Source of the DNA: Ruminococcoides intestinihominis | GTDB taxonomy: Bacteria; Bacillota; Clostridia; Oscillospirales; Acutalibacteraceae | Direction: 5' to 3' | Length of the DNA stretch: 64,000 nucleotides | NCBI RefSeq assembly: GCF_040096285.1 | Contig: NZ_JBBMEY010000001.1 | Location: 62,001-126,000, forward strand | In this document: positions 1 to 9,441 of the stretch, piece after piece | How the letters are laid out: each line of letters begins with the position of its first letter | How positions within the stretch are numbered: the first letter of the stretch is position 1 | Made by a program: the position numbers and the translations under genes | Notes under the pieces: generated by a model | The model's database searches: none | Told to the model about the DNA's origin: nothing | The model's input: the letters and a program-made list of their open reading frames with translations, nothing else

Positions 1-41
1 TGAATTGGGTTAAATGCACCACCAAAAATAGCAATATTCAT
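1..41 (-). CDS. nadD: Nicotinate-nucleotide adenylyltransferase, N-terminus only (partial)
   Basis: The minus strand reads MNIAIFGGAFNPI from an ATG at 39-41 and then runs off the window. GGxFNPxH is the start of the nucleotidyltransferase fold of NadD, which makes deamido-NAD from nicotinate mononucleotide. The ATG shares one base with the yhbY stop (TAATG), so the two are translationally coupled. yhbY-nadD is a common Firmicutes gene pair. Only 13 residues are visible, so the call rests on this motif plus context. Confidence 0.75.
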   Translation of the reverse strand, partial: MNIAIFGGAFNPI

Positions 42-343
42 TACTTATTTGCTCTTGGTAGTTTGATTACAGGTTCATCAGGGTTAGGCTTGTATAGAAC
101 AAATTTTGAACCGATAACCTGTACTACATCACAATCAAGTTTTTCTGATAAAATATCAGCAACTTGTCTTGAATTGATTTCACAATTCTCAAGAACCTTA
201 CCCTTAATAATTTCTCTTGCATAAAGTGCATCTTCAGCCTGTTTAACAACTTGGTCTGTGATACTGCCTTTACCAACCATTAAAATTGTATCAATTGAAT
301 TTGCAATACCTCTTAGGTATGCTCTCTGTTTACTTGTTAGCAT
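41..343 (-). CDS. yhbY: YhbY family (CRM domain) RNA-binding protein
   Basis: A 100-residue protein made of a single CRM domain, the usual size for YhbY. The start MLTSKQRAYLRGIAN and the later VGKGSIT and KFVLYK stretches match the family; the GxxG-type loop binds RNA. Family members associate with pre-50S ribosomal particles and probably help assembly. AAGGAG lies five bases before the ATG. It sits between rdgB and nadD in one transcript, with only 9 bases after the rdgB stop. The family is clear; the exact role is inferred. Confidence 0.93.
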   Translation of the reverse strand: MLTSKQRAYLRGIANSIDTILMVGKGSITDQVVKQAEDALYAREIIKGKVLENCEINSRQVADILSEKLDCDVVQVIGSKFVLYKPNPDEPVIKLPRANK

Positions 344-352
344 AATTACTCC

Positions 353-946
353 TTAAATATATTTTAACAACTTTTCCCTTAATATTCTTAGTGCATTACC
401 TCTGTGACTGATAGCATCCTTTTCTTCGGAAGTTAGTTCTGCAAAAGACTTGCCACTATCAGTAATGAAAATTGGATCATAACCAAATCCCTCTGTACCA
501 TGAGGTTCATATGCAATTTTGCCTTCACTATAACCCTCTGCTGTAATAACTGTACCATCTTCAAGAATACAACAAATACTTGAAACAAATCTTGCAGTAC
601 GCTTGTCTTCCGGTACATCTTTCATTTCTTCTAGGACTTTATTATATCTATCTTCATCAGTTGCATTTTCACCGGCATATCTGGCTGAATATACTCCCGG
701 TCTGCCATCTAATGCATCAATCATCAAACCTGAGTCATCGGCTACTGAAGGCATACCTGACTTTTCAAAAGCTGACATAGCTTTAATTTTAGCATTTTCG
801 GCAAATGTAGTGCCTGTTTCCTCAACATCACCTAGGTCAATATTACATTCCTTAGCAGTAACTGCGTGAATACCCAGTGGATTTAGAATTCGGTTTAATT
901 CTACAACTTTGTGTGCATTATTAGATGCAATTAAAAACTTTCTCAT
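353..946 (-). CDS. rdgB: XTP/dITP diphosphatase (RdgB/HAM1 family)
   Basis: A 197-residue house-cleaning pyrophosphatase that hydrolyses dITP, dXTP and ITP to monophosphates, keeping deaminated purines out of DNA and RNA. Visible family motifs are the N-terminal ASNNAHKVVEL (substrate loop, S/T-x-N-x-x-K), VADDSGL (catalytic acidic residues), PGVYSARYAG, EGFGYDPIF and SHRGNAL near the C-terminus. Length is normal. Its ATG overlaps the ftsY stop by four bases (ATGA), so it is coupled to ftsY. Confidence 0.96.
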   Translation of the reverse strand: MRKFLIASNNAHKVVELNRILNPLGIHAVTAKECNIDLGDVEETGTTFAENAKIKAMSAFEKSGMPSVADDSGLMIDALDGRPGVYSARYAGENATDEDRYNKVLEEMKDVPEDKRTARFVSSICCILEDGTVITAEGYSEGKIAYEPHGTEGFGYDPIFITDSGKSFAELTSEEKDAISHRGNALRILREKLLKYI

Positions 947-1863
947 TCTTTATCACCAAAATCAAACAGTGCTTTTGCAAAATCTTCCGGAACAAATTCT
1001 TGTAGGTCATCAATCTGTTCACCAACACCAATATACTTAACCGGAATACCTAGGCCGTTCTTAATTGCAAGAACTACACCACCCTTAGCAGTACCGTCAA
1101 GCTTTGTAAGAACAATACCTGTAATGCCTGTTGCTTTACTAAACTGTTCAGCCTGATTAACTGCATTTTGACCTGTTGTTGCGTCTAGTACAAGCAGGTA
1201 CTCTTTATCTGCATCAGGAAGTTCTCTGTCGATAACTCTACCGATTTTTGCAAGTTCATCCATAAGGTGCTTTTTGTTGTGTAAACGACCTGCAGTATCA
1301 CAAATAATAACATCTGTGTTTCTTGCTTTTGCTGCTGAAATAGCGTCGTATATAACTGCTGCAGGGTCAGAACCTTCATTCTGCTTAACAATATCACAAC
1401 CACTTCTGTCAGCCCAAATCTCTAACTGTTCAATAGCTGCTGCTCTAAATGTATCCGCTGCTGCAAGTAGAACACTCTTGCCCTGCTTCTTTAGGTTATT
1501 AGCAAGTTTACCGATAGTTGTAGTCTTACCTACACCGTTTACACCGATTACAAGAATAATAGATGGCTTAGTAGTAATTTTTAGTTCTTCATCACCTCTA
1601 AGCATATCTGCAACTACTTCTTGTAGAAGTAGTGTGATTTCTTTAGGGTCTTTGATACCTTCTTTTTTAACTTTAACTCTTAATTCATCGGTAATCTGTT
1701 CTGCTGTTTGAATACCAACATCACCCATTACTAGTAGTTCAGTTAGTTCCTCAAAAAGTTCTTCATCAATCTTTGTAAAAGACTTTAGCATTGAGTCAAT
1801 TTGACTTACAACACTATCTCTTGTTTTTTTTAGACCTTCTTTAATCTTTTTAAATAGTCCCAT
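943..1863 (-). CDS. ftsY: Signal recognition particle receptor FtsY
   Basis: A 306-residue SRP GTPase of the NG type that docks SRP-ribosome complexes at the membrane SecYEG translocon. GTPase motifs appear in order: GVNGVGKTTT (P-loop, about residue 108), DTFRAAAIEQL, DTAGRLHNK, TKLDGTAKGG and the closing GVGEQIDDLQEF. There is no long acidic A domain, as usual for Firmicutes FtsY; the first 20 residues are lysine-rich and amphipathic and may touch lipid. It follows smc by 17 bases; smc-ftsY is a conserved pair. Confidence 0.97.
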   Translation of the reverse strand: MGLFKKIKEGLKKTRDSVVSQIDSMLKSFTKIDEELFEELTELLVMGDVGIQTAEQITDELRVKVKKEGIKDPKEITLLLQEVVADMLRGDEELKITTKPSIILVIGVNGVGKTTTIGKLANNLKKQGKSVLLAAADTFRAAAIEQLEIWADRSGCDIVKQNEGSDPAAVIYDAISAAKARNTDVIICDTAGRLHNKKHLMDELAKIGRVIDRELPDADKEYLLVLDATTGQNAVNQAEQFSKATGITGIVLTKLDGTAKGGVVLAIKNGLGIPVKYIGVGEQIDDLQEFVPEDFAKALFDFGDKE

Positions 1864-1880
1864 TGTTTTACCACCTTAAA

Positions 1881-4800
1881 TTAGTTTGCTTTCATTCCAA
1901 GCTTTGCTGCAACTTCTGATGCACGAAGTTCAAGTAACTTAGAAATACCCTCATCTTGCATTGTTACACCGTAAAGAACATCAGATTCTTCCATTGTGCC
2001 TCTTCTGTGAGTAATGGTGATAAACTGAGTTCTGTCTGTCATTCTTCTCATATACTGAGCAAATCTGTCAACATTAACATCATCAAGGGCAGCTTCAATT
2101 TCGTCCATAACACAGAATGGTGCAGGTCTGACTTTCATAATTGAGAAATATAGTGCAATAGCAACAAGTGCCTTTTCACCACCTGAAAGTGCCTCTAGAT
2201 GAACAACAATCTTTCCGGGAGGATGAGCGATAATATCAATACCACTGTTTAGAATATCATCAGGGTTTGCAAGTTCAAGAGAAGCAGTACCACCACCAAA
2301 TAATTCTTTGAATGTTTCTCCAAAGTGCTTATTGATTTCGTGGAAGTTCTCAATGAAAGCATCTTTCATTTGTTTAGTTAAGTCATTAATAAGTCTTTCG
2401 ATTTCATTCTTAGACTTTTCTACATCAGAAACCTGAGCACCTAAGAATTCATATCTTTCGGATACTTCCTTGTATTCTTCAATAGCTGAAACATTAACAG
2501 AACCAAGACCTCTTATTGAGGACTTAATTTCATTAAGTCTTTTTCTTGCAGTTGAAACATTTTCAATTTCAATAGAAATTTCTTCTGCTTGTCTTTTTGT
2601 AAGTTCATATTCATCCCAAAGTTTTGCAATAATATCATCATACTGCTTTTGTAGGTTGATTTTTCTTTCTTCAAGACGAGCAAGTTCTCTGCCGGAAACC
2701 TCTCTTGTAGAGTTTAGGTCCTTTTCTTTCTGTCTAAGTTCTACACTTTTCTTTTCAAACTTTTCTTTATCGCCATTTAGCTTTTCAATAGCGTTATTGA
2801 ATTCAGCAATTTTATCTTGATAATTGTTTGAAATATTAGTGTAGCTTTCAATCTTCTTATTAATTATATCAATATTTGAATTTACAGAAACAATCTGATT
2901 ACGCAAGTTCTCTTTTCTTTCGGTTTGATGCTGACTGTTGTATTCGGATGTTCTGATTTCACTGATTAAAGCCTCTTTGTCCTTTTCATAAGTTACAATT
3001 TCAAGTCTGATATTTTGTAACTTTTCTGAAAGTTGTTCTCTCTTTTCAGTTAGTGCAAGTCTGTTACCTGTAAGGTTAGAAGTTGTTTTTTCGATATTTG
3101 CAATTTCTTCTTCAAATGCACTAAATTCTTTATCGGCAGTTTCTTTGTCTTTTTGTAGATTAGAAGTTTTATTTTCACATTCTACAATTTCATTCTTTGT
3201 AAAATCAATACTGCTAACTAAAGAGTCATATTCATTTTGACAAGCCTTATATTCAGTTCTTAATCTAATAAGTTCTTGTTGTTCGGTAGATAAATCTCCT
3301 CTAGTACCTAAAATATCAGCTTCATACTTTGCAAATTCTTGCTGACTGTTACTGTACTGTTCTTTAAGTTCATCTGCTTTATCTGCAAGGGCTTTAGCCT
3401 CTTTACGGTACTTTTCAATTTCACTTGCACGAGATAACAAGCCTGTTCGTTTATTTAAAGAACCACCTGTTAGAGAACCACCGGCATTTACAACCTGACC
3501 ATCAAGAGTAACTACCTTAAAACGGTATGAATACTTCTTAGCAATAGATACTGCTGAATTAAGATCCTCGGCAATAACAATCTTACCAAGCAAGTTTTGT
3601 AAAATACCTTTGTACTCATCCTTACAATCACACAAATCTGACGCAACACCAACAAAACCAAAACAACTGTCAATACCATTTTCATTTAGGTATCTAGGTT
3701 TAATTGTGGCAATAGGTAGGAATGTTGCTCTACCACCTTTGTTTTCCTTTAGTGTGCGAATTGCTCTCTTAGCATCTTCTTCATTGCCTGTAACAATGTT
3801 CTGCATTGCACCACCTAAAGCAGTTTCGATAGCTACTGCATAGTCTGTCGGTACTTTAATTAATCTTGAAACAGGACCATGAATACCACCGATTTTGCCA
3901 TGTCTTGAAAGGTTCATTACAGTTTTTACACTATGAGCAAAGCCCTCAAGGTTCTTTTCTAGGTCTTCTAGGATATTGGCTCTTCTTAGCTTTTCATTAG
4001 AATCAAGAGTTAATCTGTCAATCTCACCTTTAGAATTTTCATTTTTTGCTTTTAGGTTACTGATTTTAAGTTCTAAACCCTTAATAGAATTGGAAAGCAT
4101 TTCTACCTTTTCGGCAGAGTCTTTACCCTGTGCCTTATAATCTTCAAGCATTTTAGAAGTAGTTTCTAAATTACTTTCTTTTTCTAACAATGAAGAATTT
4201 AGACTTTCTATTCTTTCATTAAGTTCATTAATTGATGAATCACTTGTAAGTAAAACTACCTTTGCATTAGCTGACTTTTGGGATAATTCAGCTAATTTTG
4301 AATTTAGTTCTTGAATCTCATCACCACTACGGGAAGCATCAACACTGATAGTATTTAGGTTTTCGGATACTTCATTATATTCCTTTTGCTTTTCTTCAAT
4401 GTTTAACTTTAGCTTTTCAACATTTTCTTTCTTCTCTTTAATTTGAGATTCAATTTCAGTAAAGGAATTATCAAGTTGTTCAATTTCAGTTTCAAGTCTT
4501 GTTATAGTTTCTTTGTTATGCTCAATGTCGTTATTTGCAACAGAAATAAGAGCATTGTTGTTGCTAACCTCAGACTCAAACTGAGAAATATTTCTTCTTA
4601 TGGTATCAATCTTAGAAGTGATTTCACCATTTTTTAGATAGATAGATTCTGTTTCTGAACTGATATTTGCAAGTTCTTGTTCAGCATTTTCATACTGTGC
4701 TCTTTGAATATCTATTTTGTCGTCTTGTTCTTTGATAATGTTTGCTGAATTATCAAGAGTATTTAGCCATAAAGCAATTTCAAGACCTTTCTTTTCTTCA

Positions 4801-5456
4801 GAAAGTACAAGGAACTTTTGTGCTTTTTCTGACTGTTTCTTTAGTGGACCGACTCTGTCTTCAAGTTCACCAACAATATCTCTAAGTCTGACAAGATTTT
4901 CTTCTGTACTTTTTAGCTTTCTTTCAGCTTCGGTTTTTCTATATCTATAACGAGAAATACCTGATGCTTCTTCAAATATTTCTCTTCTTTCTTCACTTTT
5001 TGATGCAACAATACTGTCAATTTTACCTTGACCAATCATAGAATAACCGTCACGACCAAGACCTGTATCCATAAATAGTTCATGAATATCTCTAAGTCTT
5101 ACTGTGGCTTTGTTAATCATATATTCACTTTCGCCACTTCTGTAATATCTTCTTGTAACGGCTACTTCGTCACCATCAAAAGGAAGTATTCTGTCTTTGT
5201 TATCAATAGACAAGGTAACTTCTGCATAGCCGGTCTTTTTTCTCTTATCTGTTCCGTTAAAGACAACATCTTCCATCTTAGAACATCTTAGAGTTTTGGC
5301 AGACTGTTCACCCAGTACCCATCTAATTGCGTCACTTATGTTACTTTTACCTGAACCGTTAGGTCCTACTATAGAAGTAATGCCTTTATCAAAGGATAGC
5401 TTTATTCTATCGGGAAAAGTCTTAAAGCCATGCAATTCCAATGATTTTAGTAGCAT
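1881..5456 (-). CDS. smc: Chromosome segregation ATPase SMC
   Basis: A 1,191-residue structural-maintenance-of-chromosomes ATPase, normal full length. The N-terminal head has Walker A GPNGSGKSNISDAI near residue 32. Long heptad-rich coiled coils flank a hinge at about residues 520-640 with a GGxxxN-type segment (LGGAMQNIVTG). The C-terminal head has the ABC signature LSGGEKAL and Walker B FCVMDEIEAALDD. It works with ScpA/ScpB (not in this window) to organise replicated origins. Its start overlaps the end of the radical-SAM gene by ten bases. Confidence 0.98.
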   Translation of the reverse strand: MLLKSLELHGFKTFPDRIKLSFDKGITSIVGPNGSGKSNISDAIRWVLGEQSAKTLRCSKMEDVVFNGTDKRKKTGYAEVTLSIDNKDRILPFDGDEVAVTRRYYRSGESEYMINKATVRLRDIHELFMDTGLGRDGYSMIGQGKIDSIVASKSEERREIFEEASGISRYRYRKTEAERKLKSTEENLVRLRDIVGELEDRVGPLKKQSEKAQKFLVLSEEKKGLEIALWLNTLDNSANIIKEQDDKIDIQRAQYENAEQELANISSETESIYLKNGEITSKIDTIRRNISQFESEVSNNNALISVANNDIEHNKETITRLETEIEQLDNSFTEIESQIKEKKENVEKLKLNIEEKQKEYNEVSENLNTISVDASRSGDEIQELNSKLAELSQKSANAKVVLLTSDSSINELNERIESLNSSLLEKESNLETTSKMLEDYKAQGKDSAEKVEMLSNSIKGLELKISNLKAKNENSKGEIDRLTLDSNEKLRRANILEDLEKNLEGFAHSVKTVMNLSRHGKIGGIHGPVSRLIKVPTDYAVAIETALGGAMQNIVTGNEEDAKRAIRTLKENKGGRATFLPIATIKPRYLNENGIDSCFGFVGVASDLCDCKDEYKGILQNLLGKIVIAEDLNSAVSIAKKYSYRFKVVTLDGQVVNAGGSLTGGSLNKRTGLLSRASEIEKYRKEAKALADKADELKEQYSNSQQEFAKYEADILGTRGDLSTEQQELIRLRTEYKACQNEYDSLVSSIDFTKNEIVECENKTSNLQKDKETADKEFSAFEEEIANIEKTTSNLTGNRLALTEKREQLSEKLQNIRLEIVTYEKDKEALISEIRTSEYNSQHQTERKENLRNQIVSVNSNIDIINKKIESYTNISNNYQDKIAEFNNAIEKLNGDKEKFEKKSVELRQKEKDLNSTREVSGRELARLEERKINLQKQYDDIIAKLWDEYELTKRQAEEISIEIENVSTARKRLNEIKSSIRGLGSVNVSAIEEYKEVSERYEFLGAQVSDVEKSKNEIERLINDLTKQMKDAFIENFHEINKHFGETFKELFGGGTASLELANPDDILNSGIDIIAHPPGKIVVHLEALSGGEKALVAIALYFSIMKVRPAPFCVMDEIEAALDDVNVDRFAQYMRRMTDRTQFITITHRRGTMEESDVLYGVTMQDEGISKLLELRASEVAAKLGMKAN

Positions 5457-6451
5457 AAGTCACCTCTTTCTTTAATAATAAACTGAAAGTCCTTAAGGGT
5501 ATCACTTTGTTTAAAAGTAACTATGTATCCCAGTTCTTTAAGGACTTTAATATTTGCCTTTTTCTGTCCAATAGCTTTTGAAATAAACTTATTACCTACA
5601 ATAACAGAAAATTCGCCTTGTGGGTATTTTTTTATTTCATTTACTAACATATCAAGAAACATTTTGCTTTCACATAATTCTCTAAATGCAGGGTGATAAA
5701 AACCTGCTACAGAAGTACTTACAAGTTCATCTGAATAATGAAGTCCTACTCTAATAACATTAATTTTTTTATCATAAAACATTTTAAGAATTTTTGCACA
5801 AGTATTTATTGTTGTTTCTTTACTATATGGAACATATTTTTTATCGTTATAATACTTTTCAAGTAATGTGTCTTTCATAGTTATTGTTGGATAAATTCTA
5901 ACAGTATCAGGAGAAAGACTGATTAATTCCTCAGCAGTTTCTATATCCTTTTCAGGTGTACTGCCATAAAGACCAATCATCATTTGTAGTCCTAAAGAAA
6001 TGTTATACTTCTTAATAAGATTAGAAGCATTTACAACATCAGTAGCACTATGACCTCTTTCATTAAGAGAAAGAACATCATCACACATTGACTGTGCACC
6101 AAGCTCAATTGAAGTTACACCATAACTTTTAAGCAAAGTTAAAACTTCATCATCTATTGCATCAGGTCTTGTTGACAATCTAATACCATAAAAGTCATTT
6201 ATATATTGCTTTGTAGCATTAAGTAAAGAAACCATATAACCCCTATCGATGGCAGTAAAGCTACCACCAAAGAAAGCGATTTCGGTATTTTTCTTATCAA
6301 CACCACTTTTTATTGCAGTTTCTATTGCAGACACTACATCATCTTGAGTTGGTTGATATGAATGACCTGTAATATTTCTTTGGTTGCAAAATACACACTG
6401 GTGAGGACAACCGTTATGAGGCACAAAAATGGAAATATTAGAATGTTTAAT
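5447..6451 (-). CDS. Radical SAM protein (Elp3-like family), probable AUU start
   Basis: About 334 residues. The cluster motif CPHQCVFC (CxxxCxxC type, shared with the Elp3 class) follows IFVPHNG, and GGSFTAID and STRPDAID are typical radical-SAM core segments. The function of this rnc/smc-linked family is not established. The only in-frame canonical start is GTG at 6424, with no ribosome binding site, and it would begin inside the IFVPHNGC block. Reading back gives xKHSNISIFVPHNGC, where x is ATT at 6449-6451, ten bases after GGAG and overlapping the rnc stop. I therefore place the start there; the conservative alternative is 5447-6424. Confidence 0.88.
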   Translation of the reverse strand: MKHSNISIFVPHNGCPHQCVFCNQRNITGHSYQPTQDDVVSAIETAIKSGVDKKNTEIAFFGGSFTAIDRGYMVSLLNATKQYINDFYGIRLSTRPDAIDDEVLTLLKSYGVTSIELGAQSMCDDVLSLNERGHSATDVVNASNLIKKYNISLGLQMMIGLYGSTPEKDIETAEELISLSPDTVRIYPTITMKDTLLEKYYNDKKYVPYSKETTINTCAKILKMFYDKKINVIRVGLHYSDELVSTSVAGFYHPAFRELCESKMFLDMLVNEIKKYPQGEFSVIVGNKFISKAIGQKKANIKVLKELGYIVTFKQSDTLKDFQFIIKERGDLCY

Positions 6452-7127
6452 ATCCCATCAACTCCAAAGCCTCTCTTGCAGCCTGTTGCTCTGCATCCTT
6501 CTTACTTCTTCCTCCACCTTTGCCGATTACATTACTGTTTAGGTGTACTTCAACTACAAAATGTCTGTTGTGGTCAGGACCACTAACATCAACAACTTCA
6601 TACTGTAAAGTTTCTCCAGGATTTCTCTGGATAATTTCCTGTAGTTTAGTTTTGTAATCTTTAAAGTTCTTACCTGCTGTATGGTTCTTGATTTCAGGTA
6701 CAACAAAAGAAAGTACAAACTCACTTGCCTTTTCCATACCACCATCAAGATAAATAGCAGCAATAACTGCCTCAAAAGCATCAGAAAGAATTGATGGTCT
6801 TTCTGCTCCACCACCTTTTCTTTCACCGTTGCTTAGGTAAATGTACTTACCTAGGTTAATCTTCTTTGCAAATACAAACAAGCTCTTTTCACAAACTAAA
6901 GATGCTCTTAACTTTGTAAGGTCACCCTCAGGTAATTGTGGACAATTGTTAAAAATATAATCAGAGACGGAAATTGAAAGTACCGCATCACCTAAAAATT
7001 CCAATCTCTCATTATATTTAAGGTGTTGCTTCTTATGCTCATTAGCATAAGAAGAATGAGTTAGTGCCACCTTTAAAAGTTCTTTATCTTTAAATGTATA
7101 GTTAATTACTTTTTCAAATTCTTCCAT
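6447..7127 (-). CDS. rnc: Ribonuclease III
   Basis: A 226-residue double-strand-specific endonuclease that processes rRNA precursors and structured mRNAs. The signature NERLEFLGDAVL lies near residue 40 and supplies the first catalytic acidic residues; a second acidic stretch (LSDAFEAVIAAIYLDGG) is near residue 110. A C-terminal double-stranded RNA-binding domain spans about 155-225 (KTKLQEIIQ, GKGGGRSKKDAEQQAA). Its ATG shares one base with the plsX stop (TAATG). The gene order plsX-rnc-smc-ftsY is standard except that acpP is missing between plsX and rnc. Confidence 0.97.
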   Translation of the reverse strand: MEEFEKVINYTFKDKELLKVALTHSSYANEHKKQHLKYNERLEFLGDAVLSISVSDYIFNNCPQLPEGDLTKLRASLVCEKSLFVFAKKINLGKYIYLSNGERKGGGAERPSILSDAFEAVIAAIYLDGGMEKASEFVLSFVVPEIKNHTAGKNFKDYKTKLQEIIQRNPGETLQYEVVDVSGPDHNRHFVVEVHLNSNVIGKGGGRSKKDAEQQAAREALELMGY

Positions 7128-8134
7128 TATTTTATTCCTTTTAATTTATTAAATGAGTCTTCAATAACCTGTGGTACATTTGCGTTTATGTAATCAATAG
7201 TTAGTCTAACTGCATTAAAAATTGTTGTTGCATTAGAACTACCATGTGCTTTAAATACCGGTTTTTTGATACCTAGAATTGGAGCACCACCATAAACATC
7301 TGTATTCATAGTTTCCTTAAATTTCATTAGGTCACCATATACAAATAATGCACCGATTTTATTCTTTACACTTTTCTTAAAAATATCAGTAACTGCATGG
7401 CTTAGTGACTTTGCAACGCCTTCATAATTCTTTAGTAGAATATTACCTGTAAAACCATCACAAACATACACATCACAAGCACCGTTGGAGATTTCTCTGC
7501 TTTCTACATTACCAACAAAGTTAACAGGACTGTCCTGTAGTAAAGCATAAGTTTCTTTCTGTAAGTCTCCACCCTTATGACTTTCTGTACCAACATTAGC
7601 AAGGGCAACCCTTGGGCTTTCTCTGTGCATAACTTTTTCCATATATACAGAACCTAAGATACCGAATTGACGAAGAATCTCAGGTCTGGCATCAAGGTTT
7701 GCACCACCATCAATAAGCAAAAATGATGAACCGTTAAATGTAGGTAAGATTGGTGCAAATCCGGGTCTCTTGACACCCTTTAATCTTTTAACAATTAAAG
7801 TACCACCTACACATAAAGCACCACTGTTACCGGCTGAAACAAAACCATCTGCTTCGTTATTTGCAACCATCTTTAGACCTAGTGCCATTGAAGAATTGTT
7901 GTATTCTTTCATAATAGCATTAGGTGTTTCATCAACAGGAATAACATCTTCTGTATGGTTAATTTCAATATTTGAAATATCTATATTATTTTCTTTTGCC
8001 ACTTTCTTGATAATATTCTCATTACCTGTTAGGCAAATTTCAATTTTAAAATGCTCTTGAGCTTTAACTGCACCTTTGATAATTTCTAAAGGTGCATTAT
8101 CTCCACCAAATGCATCAATTACTATCTTCATCAT
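7127..8134 (-). CDS. plsX: Phosphate acyltransferase PlsX
   Basis: A 335-residue enzyme that makes acyl-phosphate from acyl-ACP, the first step of the PlsX/PlsY route to lysophosphatidate. The N-terminus KIVIDAFGGDNAP and the internal GFVSAGNSGAL and GADGFTGN-like (VCDGFTGN) stretches are PlsX hallmarks. Two consecutive ATGs (8134 and 8131) follow GAGG; the first overlaps the trmFO stop. rpmF, fapR and acpP, which often accompany plsX in Firmicutes, are absent here. Confidence 0.95.
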   Translation of the reverse strand: MMKIVIDAFGGDNAPLEIIKGAVKAQEHFKIEICLTGNENIIKKVAKENNIDISNIEINHTEDVIPVDETPNAIMKEYNNSSMALGLKMVANNEADGFVSAGNSGALCVGGTLIVKRLKGVKRPGFAPILPTFNGSSFLLIDGGANLDARPEILRQFGILGSVYMEKVMHRESPRVALANVGTESHKGGDLQKETYALLQDSPVNFVGNVESREISNGACDVYVCDGFTGNILLKNYEGVAKSLSHAVTDIFKKSVKNKIGALFVYGDLMKFKETMNTDVYGGAPILGIKKPVFKAHGSSNATTIFNAVRLTIDYINANVPQVIEDSFNKLKGIK

Positions 8135-9441
8135 AAACCTCTTGAATTTATAAATTCTGTTAGCTTTGCAAATGACCTATCAGAATAAGCCTTTGCCCTC
8201 TCTTTCTTATCCCTTGGTCTTTGTTCAAGTTCAGGTAACACTCCTAAATTAGCACCCATAGGTTGGAATTTAGAAACTGTTTCATCACTGATATATCTTG
8301 ACAAAGAACCTATCATTGTATATTCAGGTAAAGTTACAGTTTGTTCTCCAATATATCTCATAGCTGCATTTATACCTGCCATTAGTCCTGAAGATGCTGA
8401 TTCCATATATCCTTCAACACCTGTAATTTGACCGGCAAAGAAAAGATTTTTATTTTCTCTTACAGAATAATCACTATTAAGAATTCTTGGTGAGTCGATA
8501 AAAGTATTTCTGTGCATTACACCGTATCGTACAAACTCAGCATTTTCAAGTCCCGGAATCATTGAGAATACTCTCTTTTGTTCAGGGAACTTTAGATTAG
8601 TTTGAAAGCCTACTAGGTTATACATAATACCGGCACTGTTCTCTTTTCTTAGCTGAACCACTGCCCAAGGTCTATGACCTGTTCTTGGGTCTTTAAGTCC
8701 TACAGGTTTCATAGGGCCAAAACGAATAGTATCGTGACCTCTTTGTGCCATAACTTCAATTGGCATACAACCCTCATATACCTTTGGATTCATTACATCA
8801 AAGTCATGTACAGGTGCTCTTTCTGCTGAAACAAGTGCTTCATAAAAATTGTCGTATTCTTCCTTATTCATAGGACAATTAATATAGTCATCGCCGTCAC
8901 CCTTATCATAACGAGATGCAAAGAAAGCCTTGTTCATATCAACTGTATCAAACTTTACAATTGGTGCAGCTGCATCATAAAATGAAAGACTATCACCAAA
9001 CATAGTTTTGATTTTGTCAGAAAGCAAATCGGAAGTAAGTGGTCCTGATGCCATGATAGTAATACCATCAGGGATTTCGGTAACTTCTTCATTTATTACA
9101 GTAATATTAGGGTTATTATTTATTTCTTCATTTACTAGATTAGAGAAAATTTCTCTATCTACTGCTAAAGCACCACCAGCCGGTACTTTGCTTTTATCGG
9201 CACACTTCATAAGGAGAGAATCTAACATTCTCATTTCTTCCTTTAGCATACCGGCAGCACTTTCTTTTCTGGCTGCTTTTAGACTGTTTGAGCATACAAG
9301 CTCACATAATTTATCTGAATGATGTGCCGGACTTTTCTTGTTAGGCTTCATATCATAAAGGTTTACCTTTATACCACGCTTAGCAACTTGATATGCAGCC
9401 TCACATCCTGCAAGCCCACCACCTATTATATTTATACTCAT
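8131..9441 (-). CDS. trmFO: Methylenetetrahydrofolate-tRNA-(uracil-5-)-methyltransferase TrmFO
   Basis: A 436-residue FAD- and folate-dependent enzyme that forms ribothymidine at tRNA position 54. It opens with the dinucleotide-binding motif IIGGGLAGCEAA, followed by the TrmFO-specific HHSDKLCELVCSNSLK. Further conserved blocks are RYDKGDGDDYINCP, YEGCMPIEVMAQRG and FFAGQITGVEGYMES. Length matches the family. It overlaps topA (upstream) and plsX (downstream) by four bases each. topA-trmFO is a recurrent Firmicutes pair. Confidence 0.97.
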   Translation of the reverse strand: MSINIIGGGLAGCEAAYQVAKRGIKVNLYDMKPNKKSPAHHSDKLCELVCSNSLKAARKESAAGMLKEEMRMLDSLLMKCADKSKVPAGGALAVDREIFSNLVNEEINNNPNITVINEEVTEIPDGITIMASGPLTSDLLSDKIKTMFGDSLSFYDAAAPIVKFDTVDMNKAFFASRYDKGDGDDYINCPMNKEEYDNFYEALVSAERAPVHDFDVMNPKVYEGCMPIEVMAQRGHDTIRFGPMKPVGLKDPRTGHRPWAVVQLRKENSAGIMYNLVGFQTNLKFPEQKRVFSMIPGLENAEFVRYGVMHRNTFIDSPRILNSDYSVRENKNLFFAGQITGVEGYMESASSGLMAGINAAMRYIGEQTVTLPEYTMIGSLSRYISDETVSKFQPMGANLGVLPELEQRPRDKKERAKAYSDRSFAKLTEFINSRGL

